A stretch of DNA of 64,000 nucleotides from Clostridium punense (GCF_017874425.1 NZ_JAGGLL010000022.1:1-64000), one strand, 5' to 3'. Shown: positions 1-10,208, counted from the stretch's first letter. Translations and numbers: made by a program. The notes: generated from the letters alone by a model not told the origin.

Positions 1-89
1 TTTTTTTACACAAACTCTCAAAAGCAACAATTCCAAGGCCTTCCAGGCATTTTGCTAGCGCAAAAAAAGTTGAATTTCCTATATAATAA

Positions 90-117
90 AAAAAGATTGG
101 CATTAAACCAATCCTGA
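90..117 (-). terminator. Terminator of tRNA-Asn
   Basis: On the minus strand an AGGATTGG / CCAATC stem with a short loop is followed by a run of seven T, about 35 bases past the tRNA-Asn 3' end. This is a standard Rho-independent terminator. Confidence 0.75.
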
Positions 118-150
118 AATTCTAACTATAATCTCTCAAAAATAAAAAAA

Positions 151-225
151 TGGCTCCGCGAAGAGGATTCGAACCTCCAACCTATCGGTTAACAGCCGAG
201 TGCTCCACCGTTGAGCTATCGCGGA
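151..225 (-). tRNA. tRNA-Asn (GTT)
   Basis: The minus strand folds into a complete cloverleaf of 75 bases. The acceptor stem is TCCGCGA / TCGCGGA-like, the T-loop is GGTTCGAATCC, and the CCA end is encoded at 151-153. The anticodon loop CTGTTAA gives anticodon GTT for asparagine. The gene stands alone, with its own promoter upstream and terminator downstream, after the end of the greA-lysS genes. Confidence 0.95.
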
Positions 226-246
226 ATATTATGCCTTACAAGATAT

Positions 247-274
247 ATTATATCAACTTTCTCAAAAATTACAA
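247..274 (-). promoter_or_regulatory. Promoter of tRNA-Asn
   Basis: Reading the minus strand, TTGTAA (269-274) and TATAAT (247-252) are separated by 16 bases, about 22 bases upstream of the mature tRNA 5' end. This is a good sigma-A promoter. Confidence 0.65.
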
Positions 275-458
275 CACTTTTTTGAAACTTTTTTTATATT
301 TTTTATAGCATTTTTCTATATCTGTTATAATTACAGAAATATCCCCCTACTTATCACTAAAGGACTCACTAAACCCTGTTATGATGATTTATAATTCACA
401 AATCGCTACGGTCTTTTGTTATATATGTTTTAGTTACTATAATAAGCTAGCTACATAT

Positions 459-555
459 AGCTTCTCCAGATAAAGAGAGTTTATTCATCCTAAAAAAATT
501 AAAGGGAACCAAGATGGTTGTCATATAACTAACCCCTATCTTCGGTTCCCTTCTT
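459..555 (-). repeat. Family-2 two-hairpin repeat (copy 1)
   Basis: An AAGGGAACC ... GGTTCCCTT hairpin (502-552) is followed, in minus orientation, by a GATGAATAAA...TTTATC hairpin. It starts about 40 bases past the lysS stop, so it could also act as the lysS transcript 3' end. It belongs to the same family as the copies near 7222, 23610, 26300, 41434, 44970, 46240 and 58305. Confidence 0.6.
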
Positions 556-591
556 AGAATAACAGCTTAATTACTTAGCTACTATTTTATA

Positions 592-2139
592 CTATTGTAT
601 TGGTTTCATTGTTGGGAATAAGATTACATCTCTTATTGAATAAGAGTCTGTTAAGAACATTACTATTCTATCTATTCCTATTCCAAGACCTCCAGTTGGT
701 GGCATACCAACTTCAAGAGCATTCATGAACTCTTCATCTATCATGTATGCTTCATCATCTCCAAGTTCTCTTTCTCTTAATTGTTGCATAAATCTATCTC
801 TTTGAACTATTGGATCATTAAGTTCTGAGTAAGCATTACATATTTCTCTTCCATAGATGAAACCTTCAAATCTCTCAGTAAACTCATCATTACCACGCTT
901 TTTCTTTGTAAGTGGTGATATTTCTACAGGATAGTCGCAAAGGAAGGTTGGCTGAATTAAATGCTCTTCTGCATATTCTTCAAATAAAGCATTCAATACA
1001 TCTGCCTTTGTACAATCTTTTAATTCTTTTTTGAATTCTAAGTGTTTTTCTTTAGCAATAACTCTAGCATCTTCATCAGTTTTAACTTGTGTAAAGTCTA
1101 CTCCAGCATACTCCTTAACAGCATCTACCATAGTGATTCTTCTCCATGGTGGAGTAAGGTCTAATTCTGTTCCTTGGTATGTAATTTTAGTTGTACCATG
1201 AACCTTCATACATACATGAGCTATTAAATCTTCAGTAATTTTCATCATATCATTATAATCAGCATAAGCTTCGTAAAGTTCTATCATTGTAAACTCTGGG
1301 TTATGTCTTATATCAATTCCTTCATTTCTGAAGTTTTTACCCATATCATAAACTTTTTCAAAACCACCAACTATACATCTTTTTAGATATAACTCAGTAG
1401 CAATCCTTAAGTACATATCTATATCTAATGCATTGTGGTGAGTAGTAAATGGTCTTGCCGCAGCTCCACCAGCTATAGGCGAAAGAATAGGAGTTTCAAC
1501 CTCTAAATATCCTCTACTATCAAGGAACTCTCTGATACCACTGATTATTTTTATTCTCTTCATGAAAGTATCTCTAACCTCTTGGTTCATAACTAGATCT
1601 ACTTCCCTTTGTCTATATTTTAAGTCAGGATTTTTTAATCCATGCCACTTTTCAGGTAGTGGTTTTAAAGATTTTGCTATAAGCTGAACATCAGTAGCCT
1701 TTACAGATATTTCTCCAGTTTTTGTTCTGAAAACTTTTCCTGTTACTGATAAGAAATCCCCAATGTCAAAAGTCTTAGCATCTTTAAATTGCTCTTCTCC
1801 AACGCCATCTAATCTTATATAAACTTGAATTTTTCCGTATCTATCGTGAACATCACAGAATCCAGCTTTACCTTGGATCCTCTTGGACATAAGTCTTCCT
1901 GCTATAGTAACAGTTTTTTCTTCTCCAGAAGCTTCCATAGCTTCAAACTCTTCTTTAGCCTGCTGAGAAGTATGAGTTCTTTCAACTTTGTACACATCAA
2001 ATGGATCTTTTCCTTCAGCTTGTAATTCTGCAAGCTTTTGTCTTCTAATCCTTACTTGTTCATTAAACTCAGCTTCTTGATGTTGTTCATTTTCAACTTC
2101 TAGCTCAGGTACATTTACATTGTTTTCTCCTGTAGACAT
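592..2139 (-). CDS. lysS: Lysyl-tRNA synthetase (class II)
   Basis: Charges tRNA-Lys with lysine in the cytoplasm using ATP. The 515-residue product has an N-terminal OB-fold anticodon-binding domain (about residues 75-185) and the class II catalytic core (about 195-512). Motif 2 is visible as [15 protein letters not shown] and motif 3 as GLGIGIDR near residues 484-491. A charged extension of about 40 residues precedes the usual start, but the ribosome site GGAGGAATTTAG sits directly before this ATG, so the long start is kept. The gene follows greA by 11 bases and is co-transcribed with it, as in Bacillus and other clostridia. Confidence 0.97.
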   Translation of the reverse strand: MSTGENNVNVPELEVENEQHQEAEFNEQVRIRRQKLAELQAEGKDPFDVYKVERTHTSQQAKEEFEAMEASGEEKTVTIAGRLMSKRIQGKAGFCDVHDRYGKIQVYIRLDGVGEEQFKDAKTFDIGDFLSVTGKVFRTKTGEISVKATDVQLIAKSLKPLPEKWHGLKNPDLKYRQREVDLVMNQEVRDTFMKRIKIISGIREFLDSRGYLEVETPILSPIAGGAAARPFTTHHNALDIDMYLRIATELYLKRCIVGGFEKVYDMGKNFRNEGIDIRHNPEFTMIELYEAYADYNDMMKITEDLIAHVCMKVHGTTKITYQGTELDLTPPWRRITMVDAVKEYAGVDFTQVKTDEDARVIAKEKHLEFKKELKDCTKADVLNALFEEYAEEHLIQPTFLCDYPVEISPLTKKKRGNDEFTERFEGFIYGREICNAYSELNDPIVQRDRFMQQLRERELGDDEAYMIDEEFMNALEVGMPPTGGLGIGIDRIVMFLTDSYSIRDVILFPTMKPIQ

Positions 2140-2150
2140 CTAAATTCCTC

Positions 2151-2633
2151 CTATGCTCTTTTTATTTCTAACACTTCATACTTGTTTATTCCATCTGGAA
2201 CAACAACCTCTACTATCTCTCCCACTTTTTTACCTACAAGGGCCTTACCTACTGGTGACTCATTAGATATTTTATTTTCCATTGGATCAGCTTCTGCAGA
2301 ACCAACAATATGATATTCTTCTATCTCATCAAACTCATAGTCTTTAACTCTAACTACTGCACCAATGCTAACTACATCTTTTTCTATTTCACTTTCATCA
2401 ACTACCGATGCATTTCTAAGCATATTTTCAAGTTGAATTATTCTTCCTTCAACAAAGGCCTGCTCATTTTTAGCTTCATCATATTCCGAGTTCTCACTTA
2501 AATCTCCATATCCTAAAGCAACCTTAATCTTTTCAGTTATTTCTTTTCTTTTAACGGTTTTTAAGTATTCTAATTCTTCCTCAAGCTTCTTTATTCCCTC
2601 ATAAGTCATTACATATTTTTTAGAATCGCTCAT
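2151..2633 (-). CDS. greA: Transcription elongation factor GreA
   Basis: Rescues backtracked RNA polymerase by stimulating cleavage of the nascent RNA in the secondary channel. At 160 residues it has the family length. An N-terminal antiparallel coiled coil (about residues 10-75, with the ...[13 protein letters not shown]... tip motif carrying the acidic residues) is followed by the FKBP-like C-terminal domain with the [14 protein letters not shown] signature. The start has AAAGGGGAGAG upstream. It lies 11 bases before lysS and 240 bases after dus. Confidence 0.97.
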   Translation of the reverse strand: MSDSKKYVMTYEGIKKLEEELEYLKTVKRKEITEKIKVALGYGDLSENSEYDEAKNEQAFVEGRIIQLENMLRNASVVDESEIEKDVVSIGAVVRVKDYEFDEIEEYHIVGSAEADPMENKISNESPVGKALVGKKVGEIVEVVVPDGINKYEVLEIKRA

Positions 2634-2876
2634 TTTTCTCTCCCCTTTAATTATATAATAAAGCTACATTTTCAATAGAAATTTCATTGAGACCATGTAA
2701 AACTTAATTTAAAATGAATCAATTTTGGTTACTTTAAAATCTATTTAAAAATGATATACCTCTATGATTTCTTTAATATTATACTTTATAAAATAAATTA
2801 TTTATTCTTTCTTTTAAATGCTTTAAGTTATTATAAAACACACTTACTGCATTGTCAATAATAGGTAAGGGAAACT

Positions 2877-3860
2877 CTAGAAATTACCCTCGCCCTCTAT
2901 TAGAGAACTTTTATAGTCATTCAAAATTCCTAATACATCTTCATATTCAGTTGAGGAATTAACTCTATCCTTTATTTCAGTACAATATCTTAAACCTTTA
3001 ATGTACCAAGCAATATGTTTCCTCATTTCTCTAACAGCCTTTATTTCTTCAAAGTACTTCATGGCTAATTCAAGATGCAAAATACACATATTTACCTTAT
3101 CTATTGGAGAAGGTTCTATAATAGCCTTACCCTGTAAACCCTGCTGTATTTGCTTAAATATCCAAGGATTACCCATAGCACCCCTAGCTACCATTATTCC
3201 ATCACAATCAGTGTATTCTTTTAATTTCAGAGCAGCCTCAGCAGAAAATACGTCTCCATTACCTATTACAGGAATACTAACGCCTTCCTTAACCTTTTTT
3301 ATTATATCCCAATCCGCTTTACCTTCATACATCTGTTCCCTAGTTCTTCCATGAACAGCAATGGCATCCGCTCCCGCTTCTTCTAAAGCTTTACCAAACT
3401 CCACCGCATTAACATTATTCTCATCGAAACCCTTTCTAAACTTCACTGTCACAGGTTTCTTTGATACCTTTTTCATTTCTCTTACTATTTCAGCTGCAAG
3501 CTTAGGATTTCTCATCAATGCTGAGCCTTCTCCATTTTTAACTATCTTTGGTACAGGACATCCCATATTCACATCTACAATACATATATCTTCCATAGTA
3601 TTAAAAACTTCACAAGCATGCGCCATAATCTTAGGATCACTCCCGAAAATCTGAAGCGCCACTGGCTTTTCCTCTTCTGATATCCTCATCAGACTTTCGG
3701 TGTTCTTACTATTATAAAACAATCCTTTAGCACTAACCATTTCTGTGTATACTAGACCACAGCCCATCTCTTTACAAATTCCTCTAAAGGCAATATCTGT
3801 TACACCAGCCATAGGAGCTAAGGATACTTCATTTTCAAAATAAAGACTCCCTATTTTCAT
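2877..3860 (-). CDS. dusB: tRNA-dihydrouridine synthase (DusB type)
   Basis: FMN enzyme that reduces uridines of the tRNA D-arm to dihydrouridine. The 327-residue product is a TIM barrel starting with the LAPMAGVTD flavin-binding segment. The catalytic cysteine is visible at residue 101 in NMGCPVPK, and [15 protein letters not shown] and HGRTREQMY are further Dus signatures. Its place between coaX and greA-lysS matches the Bacillus yacF neighbourhood. The ribosome site AGGTGAG precedes the ATG. The assignment as DusB rather than another Dus subtype rests on gene order and length. Confidence 0.93.
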   Translation of the reverse strand: MKIGSLYFENEVSLAPMAGVTDIAFRGICKEMGCGLVYTEMVSAKGLFYNSKNTESLMRISEEEKPVALQIFGSDPKIMAHACEVFNTMEDICIVDVNMGCPVPKIVKNGEGSALMRNPKLAAEIVREMKKVSKKPVTVKFRKGFDENNVNAVEFGKALEEAGADAIAVHGRTREQMYEGKADWDIIKKVKEGVSIPVIGNGDVFSAEAALKLKEYTDCDGIMVARGAMGNPWIFKQIQQGLQGKAIIEPSPIDKVNMCILHLELAMKYFEEIKAVREMRKHIAWYIKGLRYCTEIKDRVNSSTEYEDVLGILNDYKSSLIEGEGNF

Positions 3861-4157
3861 TTTCTCACCTATTCTTTAGTCTTTTTAGAGTAATCTTATT
3901 AATAAGTTACATTTATCTTTCTAAGTATTATTACAGTTAAGTCTTTATTTTAAGCACAGCAACAATTGCCAAAAACTTAGAAATCTATCACTACTAACTT
4001 AAAATCCTTCTACTTAATCAGCTTTACAATTAATCACGCTTTTCCAAGATTAGTATTCAGTATACCCATTTTAGAAAGCAACTTGCTTTATTTCAAACAC
4101 GATTTTATTATATATAAGTAATAATACTACTAGTATAAAGTTATTATTACAAATTTA

Positions 4158-4937
4158 TCACTCTATATTTTTTTGATAAATTATTCTTAAGCCATCTAAG
4201 GTTAAGAATGGTTCAACTTTATCAATAGTATTTGAATCTTTAGCAATTAACTTAGCTAGTCCTCCAGTTGCAACAACTATTGGCACTTCTTCTCCTTTAG
4301 CTTGCATTTCCTTTTTCATCTTATCAACTATATAGTCCACTTGACCAATATAACCATAAATTATTCCGGCTTGCATACTAGCTATTGTATTTTTACATAT
4401 TACGGTATCAGGTTTAACTAGTTCTACCCTTGGAAGCTTTGCTGCTCTTTCAAACAATGCTTCTGAGGATATTTTTATTCCTGGACAAATAGTTCCACCT
4501 AAATAATCTCCATTTTTTGCTATAGCACAAAAGGTTGTAGCCGTTCCAAAGTCAATTATAATCAGCGCCTTTTTATAAGTATCATAAGCTGCTACAGCAT
4601 TGACAATCCTATCGGCTCCAACTTCTTTGGGATTATCATATTTTATATTAATTCCGGTTTTAACCCCCGGTCCAACAATTATTGGAGTAGTATTAAAATA
4701 TTTTCTTATCATATGTTCTAAGGAGTACATAATATTAGGTACTACAGAAGAAATTATTACCCCTTCTATACTCTTCATATCTACTCCACTTTGATAAAAC
4801 AGTTGAGTTACCTGTATTGCATACTCATCAGCAGTTCTTTTATAGTCTGTAGACAATCTCCATTCAACTAGTAATTTTTTTTCCTGATAAATACCCAGTA
4901 CAATATTTGTGTTTCCAACATCTAAAACTAATATCAT
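4158..4937 (-). CDS. coaX: Type III pantothenate kinase
   Basis: Phosphorylates pantothenate, the first step of coenzyme A synthesis, in the cytoplasm. The 259-residue protein is an ASKHA-fold kinase. The phosphate-1 motif is [10 protein letters not shown] (residues 6-15), the central IDFGTATTF motif carries the catalytic aspartate, and [18 protein letters not shown] is a typical CoaX segment. It sits downstream of ftsH/hpt in the same order as Bacillus coaX, here separated by the decarboxylase block. The start has GGGGTGAATTGAA upstream. Confidence 0.95.
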   Translation of the reverse strand: MILVLDVGNTNIVLGIYQEKKLLVEWRLSTDYKRTADEYAIQVTQLFYQSGVDMKSIEGVIISSVVPNIMYSLEHMIRKYFNTTPIIVGPGVKTGINIKYDNPKEVGADRIVNAVAAYDTYKKALIIIDFGTATTFCAIAKNGDYLGGTICPGIKISSEALFERAAKLPRVELVKPDTVICKNTIASMQAGIIYGYIGQVDYIVDKMKKEMQAKGEEVPIVVATGGLAKLIAKDSNTIDKVEPFLTLDGLRIIYQKNIE

Positions 4938-5394
4938 TTCAATTCACCCCTATATAATTAAAAGCAGCTATTAAGCTGCTTTTAAAAACTAACTGTTCAT
5001 TTAAAATATCAATTTAATTGTAACAAGTAAATCTCATTTGTCAAGTTGCTTATATCATTACCTTAGCCAGTAATTGTGGATTAAACTTTCTATATTGAGA
5101 TTTTCTCCCTTTAAGCATACTTTAAACTTAAATTGATAAAACAATCTACTTATATAGTCGTATACTAATAACCGTACTTAAAACTAAAATACTCCACTCC
5201 CCCATTTGCATAAACAAATATATTAATCACCGCTCTTTGAAGAAAGTTAAAATTACTTGTGGTTTCTAAACTTAAAAGTCTCTGATGCCACAACTTTGCA
5301 ATTATCTTTTAAGCCAAAATTTAATTTTTCTATAATTAAATCCATTTATCTAAAATATTTTTTAAGTCAAAATTCTTTATGTATATTAAAGTGT
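4938..5394. other. Intergenic region, 457 bp
   Basis: No gene is visible. An AAAAGCAGC ATTAA GCTGCTTTT hairpin lies at 4958-4986, just upstream of coaX. The rest is AT-rich sequence without recognisable sites. Confidence 0.6.
4958..4986 (-). terminator. Terminator-like hairpin upstream of coaX
   Basis: AAAGCAGC / GCTGCTTT stem, perfectly paired and flanked by A and T runs, so it could stop transcription in either direction. On the minus strand it would separate coaX from the small genes at 5395-5786. Confidence 0.5.
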
Positions 5395-5601
5395 CTACTC
5401 TACTGCCCACTGTTTTTCCGAATTTATTATGTCTATTATATCTACTTCATCTTTAAAAATATTAAATACTTCTTGTTTAATAGTACCTTCTCTTTCATTA
5501 TATAAAAGATCCATATATAGCTTCTTTAGTGCATTTTCACTATTGGTTATTCTCTTGTTCCTTAAAACTTGCTCCTTGTGGCTACGGTTTTCTTTATACA
5601 T
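5395..5601 (-). CDS. Small hydrophilic protein, function unknown
   Basis: A 68-residue product beginning MYKENRSHKEQ, rich in Lys, Glu and Asn, with predicted helical stretches and no membrane segment or metal motif. The frame is open further upstream, but AAGGAGG lies 7 bases before this ATG, which decides the start. It begins 5 bases after the stop of the preceding small gene, so the two form a small operon. I do not recognise the family. Confidence 0.6.
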   Translation of the reverse strand: MYKENRSHKEQVLRNKRITNSENALKKLYMDLLYNEREGTIKQEVFNIFKDEVDIIDIINSEKQWAVE

Positions 5602-5606
5602 TTTAA

Positions 5607-5786
5607 CTACCTCCTTAAGAGTTTTTCTAAAGTCCAAATGTGGTTATTGTGCCTTTCAATGAGTGTCTTTACTGTATCATACTTAGGCGTATTTTCAACA
5701 GTTTTTAAGTATTCCTCATACTGATTAATCAGTAAGGTTTCCTTCTCTATAAGAGAAGTTATTACAGAAGCTTTCTTTGGAATCAT
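5607..5786 (-). CDS. Small helical protein, function unknown
   Basis: A 59-residue product starting MIPKKASVITSL. AAAGGAGG lies 11 bases before this ATG, which is preferred over an earlier in-frame ATG with no ribosome site. The sequence reads as two amphipathic helices (about residues 5-30 and 33-58; IEKETLLINQYEEYLKTV and ERHNNHIWTLEKLL), somewhat like the helix pairs of ferritin-like spore coat proteins, but too short to assign. It is paired with the downstream gene at 5395-5601. Confidence 0.55.
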   Translation of the reverse strand: MIPKKASVITSLIEKETLLINQYEEYLKTVENTPKYDTVKTLIERHNNHIWTLEKLLRR

Positions 5787-5823
5787 ATTAGTAGCACCTC
5801 CTTTTCTCATATACTATCCATAA

Positions 5824-5868
5824 AAAAAGAGTCTATACTTGCTAAAGCCTAGTATAAACTCTTTTAAA
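5824..5868 (-). terminator. Terminator of the decarboxylase operon
   Basis: AAGAGTCTATAC / GTATAAACTCTT stem with one mismatch, followed on the minus strand by a run of T, 37 bases past the stop of the beta-subunit gene. Confidence 0.7.
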
Positions 5869-5904
5869 AGATTATTAACATTTGAACAAAATTTGCTCTT
5901 TAAC

Positions 5905-7044
5905 TTAACCACCGAAAAGTGACAGCAGAACTCCTGCCGCTATTGCACTACCAATAACTCCAGCTACATTAGGGCCCATGGCATTCATCAATAAAAAGTT
6001 ACTTGGATCTGCCTTTTGCCCCTCTATTTGAGACACCCTGGCTGCCATAGGTACTGCTGAAACTCCAGCAGACCCTATAAGAGGATTAATTTTCCCCTTT
6101 GTAATCTTGCACATAATCTTACCAATAACAAGTCCTCCAAAGGTTGCAAAGGCGAAAGCGAGAACACCTAAGCATATTATTTTTATTGTGTCTACCCTTA
6201 CAAATACGTCTGCTTTTGCAGTTGCCCCTACTGAGAGTCCTAAAAATATAGTTATTATATTAATCAAGGCATTTTGAGCTGTATCAGTTAATCTTCCAAC
6301 TACTCCTGATTCTCTAAATAGGTTACCAAGCATCAACATTCCTATAAGAGAAATTAAAGAGGGAATAAACAAAACAACTAAAATAGTAACTAATACAGGA
6401 AATACTATTTTTTCTATTCTTTTTACTTGTCTTAATTGTCCCATCTTTATTTTTCTTTCTTCCTCTGTTGTCATCAATCTCATAATTGGCGGTTGAATAA
6501 CTGGCACTAAAGCCATATATGAGTAAGCTGCAACTGCAATTGGACCAAGCAAATGTGGCGCTAATTTATTTGTTAAGAATATTGCTGTTGGTCCATCTGC
6601 TCCACCTATAATCCCTATTGATGATGCTTCTTGTGGTGTAAATCCTAAAAGAATAGCCACAGTATAAGCAAAGAATATTCCGAACTGTGCACCAGCTCCC
6701 ATAAGAACACTGGAAGGGTTGGCTAATAATGGACCGAAGTCCGTCATAGCTCCAACACCTAGGAATATAAGGGGAGGGAATATCTCCCATTTTACCCCTC
6801 TCGAAAGATAATGTAATAATCCACCCGGCTCTCCATTTACTGGTGCTGCCATAATATCTACTACTGGTAGGTTAGTAAGGAGCATTCCAAAGGCTATTGG
6901 AAGTAATAGTAATGGTTCAAACTCCTTTCCAATAGCAAGATATATTAATACTAAAGAAATACCAATCATAATTAGCTCATTACCCTGTATGTTAGCAAAA
7001 CCTGAAGTACTTATCAAATCCTTTAATACGTCAAAAACATTCAT
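5905..7044 (-). CDS. mmdB: Na+-translocating acyl-CoA decarboxylase, beta subunit
   Basis: Membrane carboxybiotin decarboxylase that couples CO2 release to sodium export. The 379-residue protein is hydrophobic throughout, with about ten membrane segments. It carries the family hallmark GGADGPT (residues 147-153), the region with the aspartate used for Na+ transport, and a C-terminal [15 protein letters not shown] / [13 protein letters not shown] signature. It is the last gene of an A-D-C-B cluster. The subunit is shared by oxaloacetate, methylmalonyl-CoA, malonate and glutaconyl-CoA decarboxylases, so substrate is set by the alpha subunit. Confidence 0.92.
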   Translation of the reverse strand: MNVFDVLKDLISTSGFANIQGNELIMIGISLVLIYLAIGKEFEPLLLLPIAFGMLLTNLPVVDIMAAPVNGEPGGLLHYLSRGVKWEIFPPLIFLGVGAMTDFGPLLANPSSVLMGAGAQFGIFFAYTVAILLGFTPQEASSIGIIGGADGPTAIFLTNKLAPHLLGPIAVAAYSYMALVPVIQPPIMRLMTTEEERKIKMGQLRQVKRIEKIVFPVLVTILVVLFIPSLISLIGMLMLGNLFRESGVVGRLTDTAQNALINIITIFLGLSVGATAKADVFVRVDTIKIICLGVLAFAFATFGGLVIGKIMCKITKGKINPLIGSAGVSAVPMAARVSQIEGQKADPSNFLLMNAMGPNVAGVIGSAIAAGVLLSLFGG

Positions 7045-7424
7045 TAAACAACCTCCTACTCTTCAACATATTATTTAAAGCTAAATCTAAACTAGTCCCT
7101 AAAATGTTGAATAAAATTAATCCATTTAGCATTTACTTCACCATAGCTAAACTCACCTCAATACTCAAGTAATGATGAAATTTATTAATAAGCTATACGT
7201 TAAATAAATGCCTTACTTTGTAAGAAACCAAGGCTATGACTTAAACTATATCTAAGCATCCCTTGGTTTCCTTAATGTTTTTATATATGAATAAGTAGCT
7301 TATCAACTTATAATTCTAAATAGAAAGTTAAACTCCCCACTTAGTCTGTCTAAGTTTTTTATTTTATTATTTTCCAAGTTTTTAAAACTAATTTAGACTT
7401 TTCAAATCTAAATTAAATGCATTA
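7045..7424. other. Intergenic region within the decarboxylase cluster, 380 bp
   Basis: An unusually long gap between the biotin-carrier and beta-subunit genes. It holds the family-2 repeat at 7195-7300, whose hairpin could attenuate transcription into mmdB. No other gene or site is seen. Confidence 0.6.
7195..7300 (+). repeat. Family-2 two-hairpin repeat (copy 2)
   Basis: AAGAAACCAAGG ... CCTTGGTTTCCTT hairpin at 7222-7273, then TTAATGTTTTTATATATGAATAAG, matching the family consensus in plus orientation. It lies between two genes of one presumed operon. Confidence 0.6.
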
Positions 7425-7841
7425 TTAGGATATTACAACAAGTAAATCTCCTGAGTTAACTGCTGCACCCTTTGCTACATTTACTTGAGCTACTGTTCCA
7501 TCTACTGGAGACATAATTTCGTTTTCCATTTTCATTGCTTCTAATACTACTAGTACATCACCTTTTTTAATTGTAGCACCTTCTGTAACATTAACCTTAA
7601 CTATAGTTCCAGGCATTGGGCACTCAATTTTCTCTCCTGAAGCATTAGTTGCTTTTGCAGCTGGCTTTGGTGCTTCAACTGGAGCTGGCGCTGGTGCTGC
7701 CGTTTGTTGTGGTGCTGCTACAGGCTGCTGAACAGCAACTGGAGCTGGTGTTGGGGCTACTGGTTGTGTAAATTCCCCTTTAACTTCCTCCACCTCTACT
7801 TGGTATGTATTCCCATTAACAGTAACATTATATCTTTTCAT
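7425..7841 (-). CDS. mmdC: Biotin carrier subunit of acyl-CoA decarboxylase
   Basis: Carries the carboxyl group as carboxybiotin between the alpha and beta subunits. The 138-residue product has a short N-terminal domain, a flexible Pro/Ala linker (about residues 25-65) and a C-terminal biotinyl domain. The biotinylated lysine is K104 in EAMKMENEI. The ribosome site GGAGGATTAGATT precedes the ATG. It lies 13 bases after the mmdD gene. The same architecture is found in methylmalonyl-CoA and glutaconyl-CoA decarboxylases. Confidence 0.93.
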   Translation of the reverse strand: MKRYNVTVNGNTYQVEVEEVKGEFTQPVAPTPAPVAVQQPVAAPQQTAAPAPAPVEAPKPAAKATNASGEKIECPMPGTIVKVNVTEGATIKKGDVLVVLEAMKMENEIMSPVDGTVAQVNVAKGAAVNSGDLLVVIS

Positions 7842-7854
7842 AATCTAATCCTCC

Positions 7855-8226
7855 CTAATTATTTAACTTCTCACCTATAGAAGTTTTCTGCCAATTCGAG
7901 CTTAAAGTATTTACTCTCTTTATACTTTTAATATTTAATCCTGATGCCGGTACATCGAGGTCTGCAGATAGTGCCGCTATTATTGCCGCTACTATTTCAT
8001 ATTCTTTGCTCATATCTATAACTTCTACAACTTCTTCTATTTTTTCTTCTTTCGCTACATTTAAGCTTTCACTTTTTTCCTCATTAGAGTCTTTTCTCAC
8101 TCCTAATAAAAAGCTTTGAGATCTAATTACAAGCCATAGTATTATTAAAATTGAAAATACTATGATCATAGCAACAAAAGAAACATTTAGTGAAGAAGCA
8201 AATTTGCTTGCTATCGATTCATTCAT
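7855..8226 (-). CDS. mmdD: Decarboxylase delta/gamma subunit (OadG family)
   Basis: Small membrane-anchored assembly subunit of the sodium-pumping decarboxylase. The 123-residue protein has one N-terminal membrane helix (about residues 14-36), a charged Glu/Lys linker and a C-terminal segment beginning YEIVAAIIAALSA. Position between the alpha subunit and the biotin carrier, size and topology agree with the OadG/MmdD family. Primary sequence conservation in this family is low, so the call rests on topology and context. Confidence 0.8.
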   Translation of the reverse strand: MNESIASKFASSLNVSFVAMIIVFSILIILWLVIRSQSFLLGVRKDSNEEKSESLNVAKEEKIEEVVEVIDMSKEYEIVAAIIAALSADLDVPASGLNIKSIKRVNTLSSNWQKTSIGEKLNN

Positions 8227-8238
8227 GTTAATCCCTCC

Positions 8239-9723
8239 CTAAACTAATGTGCTTCCGTGTTTTTTAGGGTAGTTTAACTCTCTCTTACTTTGCAGCATAT
8301 CTAATATTGCAAATACTCTTTGCTTAGTTTCATTTGGATTAATAATATCATCAACTAATCCTAACTCTGCTGCTTTAAATGGGCTAACTACTTCCTCCAT
8401 ATATCTTTCTACTACTTCTTTCTCTTTCACCTTTGGATCTGGTGAAGACATTATTTCAGCTCTATACATAATCTTTATCTGGTCCTCTGGATTAGTTAGA
8501 GAAATTTTTGCACTCGGCCAAGCAAGAGTAACATCAAAAGCAGCTTCTTTTCCTGCTAATGCTACATAACCAGCTCCATTAGCTTCTCCAATTATAAGTG
8601 AAACCTTTGGCACAGTTGCATCTATTAAACTATAAAGTAACTTACCTGCATTTCTTCCAAGCCCTTTTCTTTCTTCTTCAAGACTTACAGCAAAACCATT
8701 AGTATCTACTAAAGATAAAACAGGAATGTTGAAGCTGTCACATAATCTAACAAAGCTAGCCACTTTCATGATTCCCTCATTAGTTATCTTTGATTTTACA
8801 AAACTATTCCATATTGCTCCTACAGTTAATCCATTTATTTTAATTAACCCAGTTTTAAAACTTTCAACGAATTCTCTATTCACTTCTAAAATACTGCCTT
8901 CATCAGCAAGATTACTTATGATTGTATCCATTGAATAATTATCATTAGCTACCATTTCATCTAAATTAGCTTTTGAAAGATTTAAATTGTTATCTTCTTC
9001 TCCAAGCCATGGTGCTTCTAGATTGTTACTTGGTAAATAATTAATTATAGTTCTTCCGATTTCAAAAGCTTCCTCTTCATTTTCAGCTAAGAAATTGGCA
9101 TTTCCACTTTTGCTTCCATAATTTCCATCGCTAAACATGGATGAATCTATGTATCTTTCTTCCATAGAACCTATTTTCTCACCAGTATTAACTCCAATTT
9201 CTCCAATATTATTAACAGCTACAGTAAAATCAGTCATTGTAGCTCCAAGTGCTGCTATTCCATAGCATGGTCCGCATATAATTGAAATTTGTGGAATAAC
9301 TCCATTAAGTTTTCCTATTCTTTTTAATACCATTCCATAAGAAGATAAAAGCTCTATGCCTTCACTTAGTTTAGCACCTATAGAATCTATTATTTGAATT
9401 ACTGGAGCTCCCATTTTTCCTGCATGGTCAAGTAAATTACATATCTTCTTAGCCATAGCTTTATTAAAAGCTCCACCCTCAACAGTGTAGTCATAACTAT
9501 AAACATAAACTAATTTTCCATCTACAGTTCCATAGCCTGTAACCACTGCTGCATCTCCTGAAACTAAGGCACCTAACTCTATAAAAGAACCTCCATCTAA
9601 TAATAGGGCAATTCTCTCTCTTGCTGTAATTTTATTTAAATTATGTTGCATTTGGATTTTTTCATTTCCTCCGCCTTGGTGTGCTTTATCCCTAATTGAA
9701 TGGAACACTTCAAGTTTATTCAT
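8239..9723 (-). CDS. mmdA: Acyl-CoA carboxyltransferase, alpha subunit (methylmalonyl-CoA decarboxylase type)
   Basis: Transfers the carboxyl group from an acyl-CoA to the biotin carrier. The 494-residue protein has the two crotonase-like halves of the acetyl-CoA carboxylase carboxyltransferase family, with ITARERIALLLDGGSF near the N terminus, a GGAFNKAMAKKI segment, and GEANGAGYVALAGKEA in the second half. It is not the TIM-barrel OadA type, so oxaloacetate is unlikely. Methylmalonyl-CoA is the best guess and glutaconyl-CoA or another acyl-CoA is possible. AGGAGG lies 7 bases before the start. It is the first gene of the cluster. Confidence 0.85.
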   Translation of the reverse strand: MNKLEVFHSIRDKAHQGGGNEKIQMQHNLNKITARERIALLLDGGSFIELGALVSGDAAVVTGYGTVDGKLVYVYSYDYTVEGGAFNKAMAKKICNLLDHAGKMGAPVIQIIDSIGAKLSEGIELLSSYGMVLKRIGKLNGVIPQISIICGPCYGIAALGATMTDFTVAVNNIGEIGVNTGEKIGSMEERYIDSSMFSDGNYGSKSGNANFLAENEEEAFEIGRTIINYLPSNNLEAPWLGEEDNNLNLSKANLDEMVANDNYSMDTIISNLADEGSILEVNREFVESFKTGLIKINGLTVGAIWNSFVKSKITNEGIMKVASFVRLCDSFNIPVLSLVDTNGFAVSLEEERKGLGRNAGKLLYSLIDATVPKVSLIIGEANGAGYVALAGKEAAFDVTLAWPSAKISLTNPEDQIKIMYRAEIMSSPDPKVKEKEVVERYMEEVVSPFKAAELGLVDDIINPNETKQRVFAILDMLQSKRELNYPKKHGSTLV

Positions 9724-10159
9724 TTCATTGCCTCCTGACTTTTATTACTTTTTCCCTGTATAATAATAGCATAATTTCTGGTATTTGTACATAAGATTGC
9801 AAGTTTAACTTCATTTTTCTGTGAATTCCTTTATTTATGTAGAGGTCGTAAATATAAAAAATCACATTTGAAATCTACTTAACCACTTATTTTCTAATCC
9901 TTTAAAATAACTTTTATTTATTATTTATCCATTCTTAATTTTTGCATATCCCAATAATTTATACCTAAAACTAAATTATTAAGTTAAAATACAAATTCGT
10001 CTTTCTCCTCTAATAGAAAGTATGTATACATTTTATTCGAATAAGCTTCAATTAATTGTACTTTTTAGGATATGCCATAAATGTTTCCACTCTTAGTATC
10101 TTATCAAAGTTTCTTCTGCCCCAAAATGTTACTCCTATATAAATGTTACTCCATAAAAC
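9724..10159. other. Intergenic region upstream of mmdA
   Basis: About 435 bases of AT-rich DNA between the fhs terminator and mmdA. The decarboxylase promoter must lie here. A TATTATTATACAG stretch near 9760 is a possible -10 region, but I cannot fix a -35. No gene seen. Confidence 0.5.
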
Positions 10160-10208
10160 AAAAGAGACTAATAAAAAGTAATTAAAACCTTTTAATATAG
10201 TCTCTTTG
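10158..10208 (-). terminator. Terminator of fhs
   Basis: AAAGAGACTA / TAGTCTCTTT outer stem with a long AT loop that also pairs internally, followed on the minus strand by TTTTGTTTT. It starts 28 bases past the fhs stop. Confidence 0.7.

Noticed and set aside
1-75. Possible coding remnant on the minus strand at the left edge (GNSTFFALAKCLEGLGIVAFES)
   Set aside because: The frame is open to the edge but has no start codon or ribosome site in the window and begins in the T run of the tRNA terminator. It cannot be supported.
2640-2876. T-box leader upstream of greA-lysS
   Set aside because: No AGGGTGGNACCGCG T-box core or antiterminator could be found on the minus strand upstream of the operon.
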